A stretch of DNA of 64,000 bases. It comes from Polluticaenibacter yanchengensis. Lineage in GTDB: Bacteria; Bacteroidota; Bacteroidia; Chitinophagales; Chitinophagaceae. Position numbers and translations under genes: made by a program. The notes below the pieces were generated by a model, which did no database searches, was not told where the DNA came from, and was given only the letters and a program-made list of their open reading frames with translations. Positions 9,343 through 18,009 of this stretch are shown here, in pieces. Each line of letters opens with the position of its first letter. Position 1 is the first letter of the stretch. The stretch is from NCBI GenBank assembly GCA_027854065.1, contig JAQGEF010000003.1:124001-188000 (forward strand), read 5' to 3'.

Positions 9343-10086
9343 TTATTGAGCTATCGCATAGCGAACCTGAAAAGTACTTCTCAGTACAATCTCCCTGAAA
9401 TTACTGCCGCTGGTAAAATTACCCTCTTCTGAAATGCTAACACTTGAATTGGCATATGCATTAGGAGTGAATGCCTGCATATTGCTGCTATTCCGAATCC
9501 ATGGGTAATTATAATCCGATACTTCGTTAATTTCAAGCGCACGTCCCGGTTTTTCGCCTACAGCATTCAGCAGGAATTCCGCTTTCTCTTTGGCAGCTTT
9601 TAATGCAGCAATTTTAACTTCCTTACGATATTCATCTATTTTACTGTGAGTAATCCTCAGAATTTTAAACACTTTGATATTTGCATTGGAAAGTCTCCCA
9701 AAAACTTCTGAGACTTCATTCGCAGTAGATAATTTTAAAACATAATCTTTAGTGGTCTTAATGCCTGCTTCTTTATTGTCCACCATCATCATTTCAGACC
9801 TGGTATCCGAGAGCTTAATGTTAGAAATATCCAGTTTTAACCCATTGAGAATAGCCCTGATACGCTCTTCCTGGCTTTGAATGGAAGAACCCTTTTCATT
9901 TGTTTTTTCTATAAGTGAAATCAGTACATAAATTTCATCAGGTGCAATCTCCTTTGTGGCGGTACCCGTTACGTCAATATAAGGTTGACGCACTTCATAA
10001 GAAAATTCAGGAATTGTTCTCTGGCTAAATAAAGTTAAACTTGAAAAAAGAAAAGCAATGGAAAGTAAAGTTTTATTATTATACAT
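9343..10086 (-). CDS. SIMPL-domain (DUF541) secreted protein
   Basis: A 247-residue exported protein if started at the ATG complement of 10084-10086; that start yields a signal peptide (LLSIAFLFSSLTLFSQ). The body is one SIMPL domain: IDVTGTATKEIAPDEIYV near residue 40 is the family's opening strand, followed by SDTRSEMMMVDN and the helix-rich EVKIAALKAAKEKAEFLL, then GRALEINE. Members are periplasmic or outer-membrane-associated oligomers of poorly defined role, sometimes tied to oxidative or envelope stress. It stands alone, with 450 bp of AT-rich DNA upstream and a convergent efflux operon downstream. Family call is firm; biological role is unknown. Confidence 0.88.
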   Translation of the reverse strand: MYNNKTLLSIAFLFSSLTLFSQRTIPEFSYEVRQPYIDVTGTATKEIAPDEIYVLISLIEKTNEKGSSIQSQEERIRAILNGLKLDISNIKLSDTRSEMMMVDNKEAGIKTTKDYVLKLSTANEVSEVFGRLSNANIKVFKILRITHSKIDEYRKEVKIAALKAAKEKAEFLLNAVGEKPGRALEINEVSDYNYPWIRNSSNMQAFTPNAYANSSVSISEEGNFTSGSNFREIVLRSTFQVRYAIAQ

Positions 10087-10478
10087 AATCTCAGTTTTAA
10101 AAATCCAGAGTAAATAACGCATCACCTTTTTAAATAAAAACACTACAGCTAATAGTATATAAAAATTTATACCAAAGTTTTCAAACGGGTATAATTTTGC
10201 AAATTTTTAATTTTAATTCTTATTTATTTTTTGAATTAATATAATATTTATCAATTATTTATAGTTTTCATTTCAACTAGTAGATTAGTTTTTTGCTCCA
10301 AAGTATCAAATATTGTAAATTAATGATTGCTTTGTTATTCATCAGATTATAAAAGTTTCTTTAAGTTTATTTATTTAATACGTCAGGACGGATTTTTGAA
10401 ATATTATAACTTTTAACTTTCTGACTTTTATGCTCAAATGTTAAAAAATGACTTTTTAATGACTTAATTGAAAATTAA
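10087..10478. other. AT-rich intergenic region without genes
   Basis: Nearly 400 bp of very AT-rich DNA between the divergently transcribed SIMPL gene and TetR regulator. No reading frame of useful length, repeat family member or clear hairpin was found. It presumably carries the SIMPL promoter, but no good -33/-7 pair could be picked on the minus strand. Confidence 0.5.
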
Positions 10479-10514
10479 TTTTTTGATAATTCTAAATATT
10501 AAATTCTAATTTTG
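10479..10514 (+). promoter_or_regulatory. Bacteroidota-type promoter of the TetR gene
   Basis: A TTTG -33 box at the end of a T-run (about 10482-10485) is followed, after 21 bp, by TAATTTTG (10507-10514), an exact match to TAnnTTTG. Transcription would start near 10521, about 20 nt before the TetR start codon. Confidence 0.5.
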
Positions 10515-10539
10515 GACTCTAAATGTTTTTTAGTCGAAA

Positions 10540-11145
10540 ATGGTTTTATCAAAAGATGAAATAATAAAGTTGGAAATCTTGAATTCTGCACAGGAATTAT
10601 TTCATAAATACGGGCTTAAGAAAACCACCATGGAGGATATTGCAAAACACATCTCCAAGGGCAAAAGCACATTGTATTATTATTTCAGTAGCAAGGAAGA
10701 TATTTTTGATGCTGTTATTCAGAAGGAATCAGATGAATTGTTCACGGAAACAAAGGCGGCGATTGATGCAGCAGATTCTGCCATCGATAAGCTAAAAATA
10801 TATTGTGTTACCAAAGTTAAAAAACTGCATAGTTTATCCAATTTAAGTAATCGCGTAAAACTTGAAATGCTGGAGATTGTAAAAAATTCCTCCTGCAAAG
10901 CAGTTATGCGCGATTTTGAAAAAAGAGAAAAAGAAGTAATCGTAGATATATTGAATTATGGCATATCAACAGGAGAGTTTAATGTAAAAATTAAGAATTC
11001 TGTGGATGTTGTTGCATTAATGATATTTAGCATTTTAAGAGGATTTTTATTTGATACGCACAGTTATCATATCAAAATGAATAAAGTAGAAGAATGTATT
11101 TGTGAAGTGATAGACTTTTTGTTGAATGGTATTAAAAAGTGTTAA
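10540..11145 (+). CDS. TetR/AcrR-family transcriptional regulator
   Basis: A 201-residue regulator with the N-terminal TetR DNA-binding domain: LNSAQELFHKYGLKKTTMED, then the recognition part SKGKSTLYYYFSSKEDIFD at about 44-62. The C-terminal ~140 residues form the helical ligand/dimer domain, which is divergent as usual. It lies 123 bp upstream of serine palmitoyltransferase on the same strand, at the head of the sphingolipid locus, so control of ceramide synthesis, perhaps with an acyl-CoA or long-chain base as ligand, is a reasonable inference. A 21-bp palindrome in the intervening gap is a candidate operator. The fold is certain; target and ligand are not. Confidence 0.92.
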   Translation: MVLSKDEIIKLEILNSAQELFHKYGLKKTTMEDIAKHISKGKSTLYYYFSSKEDIFDAVIQKESDELFTETKAAIDAADSAIDKLKIYCVTKVKKLHSLSNLSNRVKLEMLEIVKNSSCKAVMRDFEKREKEVIVDILNYGISTGEFNVKIKNSVDVVALMIFSILRGFLFDTHSYHIKMNKVEECICEVIDFLLNGIKKC

Positions 11146-11174
11146 TAATTTTTTAAAGTGGTATGTTAATTTAT

Positions 11175-11195
11175 TATTATTTTAGTAAAATAATA
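11175..11195. promoter_or_regulatory. palindrome between tetR and spt, candidate operator
   Basis: Perfect 10-bp arms (TATTATTTTA / TAAAATAATA) around a single central G. It lies in the 123-bp gap between the TetR gene and serine palmitoyltransferase. The size and symmetry suit a TetR dimer site, although the base composition is AT-rich enough that chance must be considered. Confidence 0.4.
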
Positions 11196-11259
11196 GACAT
11201 TAATATATCAGTTTTTTGAAAAATTGGTAAAAGTCCAGTAATTAAATTATAGTTTATAA

Positions 11260-13585
<2,326 letters not shown>

Positions 13586-13589
<4 letters not shown>

Positions 13590-14572
13590 ACAACAGGGTA
13601 TTAGTAACCGGAGGTAGTGGGTTTGTCGCATTTCATGTCATCAATGAATTGTTGCAACAAGGCTATGCTGTTTATGCAAGTATCCGTGGCAACAGCAATG
13701 TAGCCCATTTAAATGGATTAAATGTCACATTTGTTCAGTTGAATTTCCAGGATCCGGAACAGATAAAAACAGTTTTAGCGGAACATGGTATCAACTACAT
13801 TATCCATGCAGCCGGTACAACGGCTGCGCTTAACCAGGATATTTATAATACCGTAAACGCAGTTTATACTAAAAACCTTTGTGAAGCAGTCGCCTCATTA
13901 GGAGAACAGGTGCAGAAATTTGTTTTTGTAAGTAGCCTGGCAAGTATAGGTCCAAGCATAGATTCAAAGGATATAGACGAACTGCAATCACCGTTACCGG
14001 TAACAATGTATGGCAGAAGCAAAAAGCTGGCGGAAGAATTCTTAGCCACATTCAGCAATATTAAGTGGCTGATCTTCCGGCCCACAGCCGTATATGGGCC
14101 CAGGGATAAAGATATTTTTATTATGCTCAAAACGTTCACAAACGGGTTTGAACCATATATTGGAAAATCTCAGCAACAGCTAAGCTTTATCTATGTAAAG
14201 GACCTGGCAAAATTGCTGGTTGACAGTTTAAGGCAGGAAAAAATCCACCAGGCATACAATATAAGTGATGGTAATGATTACGGCCGCTATGAACTGGCAA
14301 GCCTTACATCAGCCCTTATTAACAAAAAGTTGAGAAGGATCCATTTACCAATGCCGCTGGTAAAAGTTATTGCCCGGGTTTGTGATGTGTATGGTAAAGT
14401 AGCATCTAAAACACCGGCATTGAACACCGATAAACTGGCAGAATTAACAGCATCCTGGAAATGCAGTGCTGCACTGGCACAGAAAGAACTCGGTTTCAGG
14501 CCGCAGTACAATCTGAAGAGTGGGTTAGAAGAGTCCATTAAGTGGTATAAAGAGAATAAGTGGATTAAATAG
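13586..14572 (+). CDS. NAD(P)-dependent epimerase/dehydratase-type putative ketoceramide reductase
   Basis: A 328-residue extended short-chain dehydrogenase. The Rossmann motif TGGSGFVAFH sits at 8-17, Ser116/Ser117 in FVFVSSLAS supply the catalytic serine, and the YxxxK pair is Tyr142/Lys146 in MYGRSKKLAEE. FRPTAVYGPRD and FIYVKDLAKLL are further family hallmarks. It starts on the ATGA overlap with the GNAT gene, which makes it the likely homologue of Caulobacter CerR, reducing 3-ketoceramide to (dihydro)ceramide. A sugar-nucleotide epimerase role is the alternative suggested by family alone; the three-gene translational coupling argues against it. A 74-bp gap then leads to the inositol phosphate synthase. 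Confidence 0.82.
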
Positions 14573-14646
14573 GGCGATATTTAAATACGCCCAAAGAAAA
14601 AGCAAGTTTAATAAATAGTTTAATATATCAAATAAAACAAGTACAA

Positions 14647-15972
14647 ATGAGTACACAAGTTGCAAAAGCAGAAGGAAAATTAGGTATTTTAATTCCGGGT
14701 TTAGGTGCCGTTGCTACCACTATGATAGCCGGTGTTGAGGCTGTAAAAAAAGGCATTTCTGCACCAATTGGTGCTTTATCACAAATGGGACGTATTCGTT
14801 TAGGTAAAAGAACCGACAATCGTTACCCGTTAATTAAAGATTTCGTTCCGTTAGCTAATTTAGAAGATATTGTTTTTGGTGGTTGGGATGTATATGAAGA
14901 TAACGTATATGAAGCCGCCATCAATGCTGCTGTATTAGACCGTTCTTTACTGGACCAGGTAAAAACCGAATTAGAAGCAGTAAAACCAATGAAAGCGGTT
15001 TTCGATACAGCTTATATTAAAAATTTAGATGGTAAGCATATAAAAGAAGCACCTACTAAATGGGATTTGGCTAATTTATTGATCCAGGATATCGAGAACT
15101 TCAAAGCAGCTAACAACGTATCACGCGTTGTAATGGTTTGGTGTGCTTCTACCGAAAAATATATTGAGCCTTCCGCAGTACATGCTACTATCGAAGCTTT
15201 CGAAGAAGGTTTAAAAAACAATGATCCAAGCATCGCACCAAGTATGATTTATGCTTATGCATCTATCAAAGCCGGTGTTCCTTTCACTAACGGTGCGCCT
15301 AACTTAACAGTTGATATCAACGCACTTTTAGATTATTCTCTGCAACAAGGTGTTGCTATTGCCGGTAAAGATTTCAAAACCGGTCAGACATTAATGAAAA
15401 CCATTTTGGCACCGGGTTTACACGCACGTGCGTTAGGTGTTCGTGGCTGGTTCAGTACAAATATTTTAGGTAACAGAGACGGTTTGGTATTAGACGATCC
15501 GGATAACTTCAAAACAAAAGAAGTTTCTAAATTAAGCGTACTGGAAGAAATTTTCGAACCGGAAGTTAATCCTGAATTATATGGTGATTTATACCATAAA
15601 GTACGTATCAACTATTATCCTCCTCATGGTGATAATAAAGAAAGCTGGGATAATATCGACATCTTCGGTTGGTTAGGTTACCCAATGCAAATTAAAGTAA
15701 ACTTCCTTTGCCGCGATTCTATTTTAGCAGCGCCGATCGTTCTGGATTTAGCATTATTTATGGACCTGGCACAACGCGCAGAATTAAGTGGTATCCAGGA
15801 GTGGTTATCCTTCTACCTGAAATCTCCGCAAACAGCGCCGGGCTTACCGCCAATGCACGATATTTTCAAACAATTGATCAAAATGCAAAATACTTTGCGT
15901 CACATCATGGGCGAAGATCTGATCACGCATTTAGGTTTGGATTACTACCAGGATTTGGTAGATGCGCTTTAG
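14647..15972 (+). CDS. myo-inositol-1-phosphate synthase
   Basis: A 441-residue NAD-dependent enzyme expected to turn glucose-6-phosphate into myo-inositol-1-phosphate. Hallmarks: GILIPGLGAVATTMIAGVEA (nucleotide loop, about 13-32), VFGGWDVYEDNVYEAA, VVMVWCASTEKYI, then the conserved catalytic core GKDFKTGQTLMKTILAPGL and GWFSTNILGNRDGLVL, and later the NYYPPHGDNKESWDN stretch. Length and motifs match the Bacteroidota form, which in Bacteroides thetaiotaomicron is linked to inositol lipid synthesis. It follows the ceramide genes by 74 bp and supplies the head-group precursor for the downstream phosphotransferase. No strong terminator follows; instead 1.2 kb of repeats separates it from the rest of the locus. 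Confidence 0.93.
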   Translation: MSTQVAKAEGKLGILIPGLGAVATTMIAGVEAVKKGISAPIGALSQMGRIRLGKRTDNRYPLIKDFVPLANLEDIVFGGWDVYEDNVYEAAINAAVLDRSLLDQVKTELEAVKPMKAVFDTAYIKNLDGKHIKEAPTKWDLANLLIQDIENFKAANNVSRVVMVWCASTEKYIEPSAVHATIEAFEEGLKNNDPSIAPSMIYAYASIKAGVPFTNGAPNLTVDINALLDYSLQQGVAIAGKDFKTGQTLMKTILAPGLHARALGVRGWFSTNILGNRDGLVLDDPDNFKTKEVSKLSVLEEIFEPEVNPELYGDLYHKVRINYYPPHGDNKESWDNIDIFGWLGYPMQIKVNFLCRDSILAAPIVLDLALFMDLAQRAELSGIQEWLSFYLKSPQTAPGLPPMHDIFKQLIKMQNTLRHIMGEDLITHLGLDYYQDLVDAL

Positions 15973-16039
15973 CAGATAAGTAGTGAGGGCAACTCACGAT
16001 TATCAACAATAAAAGTTCTTTGTAATATTTATGGAGATT

Positions 16040-16162
16040 TTGGGGCTATCAACGGTAGATCTTTGTTCGCCGGTATACCGGCGTGCTTATGGCTCCGCTA
16101 CGCTCGGTACTCCTGCGTCGTACTGGCTCGTTACCTCGCCACCAACGCATGCCGCAGCCTTT
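16040..16162 (-). repeat. dispersed structured element, copy B
   Basis: Begins TTTGGGGCTATCAACG and ends GCATGCCGCAGCCTTT. Shares about 75 nearly identical bp with copy A. Its left part has a small CGCCGGTATACCGGCG palindrome not found in copy A. It lies 67 bp after the inositol phosphate synthase stop. Confidence 0.75.
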
Positions 16163-16283
16163 AAGCTGTGGATCATGAGTGCGGCTTTTGCCACCTGGTG
16201 GATAAACGCACCCCAAGCCCTCCGGGGAGGGGACAGTAGGCAGAGTGGTGAGATTAGTGAGTTCAGATAACTCTTTTGATGAT

Positions 16284-16950
16284 GCAGTCATTTCGACGAG
16301 AATGAAATTGAAGCTTCATTGAAGTGGGACGGTTTCGAGGAGAAATCCCCGGCCAACGCACGGAGAACTTTTGTTCGCAATACTCAGAAATTGGAATGAG
16401 ATTCTTCGCTGCGCTCAGAATGACGTTTGAGAAAAGTGATGCTAATGGCTTCGCAGTCATTTCGACGAGGACGAAATTGAAGTTACTTTAAAATGGATGA
16501 GCTTCGAGGAGAAATCCCCGGCCAACGCACGGAGAACTTTTGTTCGCAATACTCAGAAATTGGAATGAGATTCTTCGCTGCGCTCAGAATGACGTTTGAG
16601 AAAAGTGATGCTAATGGCTTCGCAGTCATTTCGACGAGGACGAAATTGAAGTTACTTTAAAATGGATGAGCTTCGAGGAGAAATCCCCGGCCAACGCACG
16701 GAGAACTTTTGTTCGCAATACTCAGAAATTGGAATGAGATTCTTCGCTGCGCTCAGAATGACGTTTGAGAAAAGAGATTCAAATGGCTTCGCAGTCATTT
16801 CGACGAGGACGAAATTGAAGTTACTTTAAAATGGATGAGCTTCGAGGAGAAATCCCAGGCCAATGCATGGGAAACTTTTGTTCGCAATACTCAGAAATTG
16901 GGATAAGGTTCTTCGCTGTGCCCGGAATGCCGTTTGATGAAAGAATTACA
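16284..16950. repeat. four-copy tandem array, 169-bp unit
   Basis: GCAGTCATTTCGACGAG starts at 16284, 16453, 16622 and 16791, an exact 169-bp period. Each unit runs through GAGAAATCCC and GAGATTCTTCGC to CTCAGAATGAC. Units 2 and 3 are nearly identical; units 1 and 4 have diverged, as expected for older array edges. The unit resembles the widespread intergenic repeats of Bacteroidota that begin TCATTTCGAC and end in CAGAATGAC. No protein-coding signal. Confidence 0.9.
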
Positions 16951-16959
16951 AATGCTGAC

Positions 16960-17074
16960 GGGCTGCGGTGGACAACAGGCCGCCGCCTTAGCGGCTGGTA
17001 CGAGGCCTTAGCCGAGTACGGCACCCTGTAGTACACCGGACAAAGGCTGACAGGAGTACAATGACGACAGCCCC
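16960..17074 (+). repeat. dispersed structured element, copy C
   Basis: Begins GGGCTGCGGTGGAC and ends GACGACAGCCCCGAA. Contains the internal box TAGTACACCGGACAAAGG shared with copies D, E and G, and a GTAC-bounded hairpin-like core. It directly abuts the end of the 169-bp array. Confidence 0.75.
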
Positions 17075-17114
17075 GAAAAGAAAATAAATATTTGAAATAA
17101 ATGATCTTGGTTAT

Positions 17115-17147
17115 AGCTGCGGAAACTTAATAACAGTTTTCGCAGCT
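17115..17147 (+). promoter_or_regulatory. leader hairpin before the PgpA-like gene
   Basis: AGCTGCGGAAAC pairs with GTTTTCGCAGCT over 12 bp (one G-T pair) around a 9-nt loop, ending 13 nt before the start codon at 17161. A TAACTTTA stretch follows, one base off a -7 box but too close to the start for a normal leader. It may be a terminator or attenuator inside the locus, or a structure governing translation. Confidence 0.4.
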
Positions 17148-17160
17148 TAACTTTATAAAA

Positions 17161-17613
17161 ATGAGTTTGAAACTACATAAAATTTATGCCAGTGTTTTTG
17201 GCGTTGGCTATATAAAAGGTGGTGGTTCTATAGCGGCATTAATTACCTGTATTATCTGGTATTATTTTATAGCAGATTTTAACCGGGCAGTGCAGGTGGC
17301 CATATTCGCTCTGGTATCTGTATTAGGTATTTTGTCTGGAAATGCGGTAGAGAAAGATTGGGGTGAAGACAGCAGTAAAGTGGTAATAGATGAAGTGGCA
17401 GGCATGATGATGCCGTTGTTAGTAGTAGGTGGAATCTGGAGTTATGTGATCGCTTTTATTTTGTTCCGGTTTTTCGATATTTCTAAAATCTGGGGCATCA
17501 GGAAGATGGAAAACATAAAAGGCGGTATGGGGGTCATGTTAGACGACTTGCTTTCCGGCCTTTATGCGCTGGTGGTAATGATATTGATTTTACAATTACC
17601 GGTAAACTTATAA
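17161..17613 (+). CDS. PgpA-like phosphatase, putative phosphatidylinositol-phosphate phosphatase
   Basis: A 150-residue integral membrane protein of the phosphatidylglycerophosphatase A family. The N-terminal FGVGYIKGGGSIAAL (13-27) matches the family's Gly/Pro-rich loop in degenerate form, and the active-site block KDWGEDSSKVVIDEVAGM (65-82) keeps the acidic residues and the VVIDEVAG core. Three to four hydrophobic segments are visible. Family members remove phosphate from PG-phosphate; placed beside inositol phosphate synthase and a CDP-alcohol phosphotransferase, it more likely removes phosphate from phosphatidylinositol phosphate, as reported for the Bacteroides inositol lipid cluster. 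It is followed after 7 bp by the GtrA gene. A PG-phosphate role remains possible. Confidence 0.82.
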   Translation: MSLKLHKIYASVFGVGYIKGGGSIAALITCIIWYYFIADFNRAVQVAIFALVSVLGILSGNAVEKDWGEDSSKVVIDEVAGMMMPLLVVGGIWSYVIAFILFRFFDISKIWGIRKMENIKGGMGVMLDDLLSGLYALVVMILILQLPVNL

Positions 17614-17620
17614 TAACAGG

Positions 17621-18007
17621 ATGTTAGAGTTTTTAAAAGCACAAGCCAGTTCTTTGTTTGCAACATTTTTCGACTTTTCGACCGCGTTCGTATTGAAGTA
17701 TGTTTTCAATGTACACCATGTATTGGCAAGCGTTATAGGCAATATTGCAGGCGGCATTGTAAATTTTATAGTCAACAGGACCTGGTCTTTTAAATCAAAA
17801 GATAAAGAATACAAGGAGGGTGCGGAGAAACAATCGGTGAAATACTTATTGGTTTGGTTAGGGAGTTTGGGGCTGAACGCATTGGGTGTTTTTATAATGG
17901 TGGATTTGTTACAAATAGATTTTAAGATATCTAAAATTGTAACATCGTTAATTGTAGGTTGGGGTTATAATTATGTGTTTCAAAAATATTACGTATTTAA
18001 AAAATAG
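17621..18007 (+). CDS. GtrA-family membrane protein
   Basis: A 128-residue protein with four predicted membrane helices, the standard size for GtrA. VIGNIAGGIVNFIVNRTWSF (about 38-57) is the family core, and YNYVFQKYYVFKK the typical end. GtrA-like proteins assist movement of lipid-linked intermediates across the inner membrane, classically undecaprenyl-phosphate glucose. It is packed between the phosphatase (7-bp gap) and the DUF5686 gene (2-bp gap), so a role in moving the inositol lipid or its precursor across the membrane is an attractive inference. Nothing in the protein identifies the substrate. Confidence 0.85.
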   Translation: MLEFLKAQASSLFATFFDFSTAFVLKYVFNVHHVLASVIGNIAGGIVNFIVNRTWSFKSKDKEYKEGAEKQSVKYLLVWLGSLGLNALGVFIMVDLLQIDFKISKIVTSLIVGWGYNYVFQKYYVFKK

Positions 18008-18009
18008 TT

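Larger units (their letters stand above)
15973..17160. other. repeat-filled gap inside the sphingolipid locus
   Basis: About 1.2 kb without a credible gene. It holds dispersed element copy B (16040-16162), a four-copy 169-bp tandem array (16284-16950), dispersed element copy C in opposite orientation (16960-17074) and a hairpin in front of the next gene (17115-17147). The genes on both sides belong to one pathway, so this looks like repeat accumulation within a formerly compact operon. Confidence 0.75.

Noticed and set aside
16284..16950. CRISPR-like regular spacing of 169 bp
   Set aside because: The entire unit repeats, not a short repeat with variable spacers.
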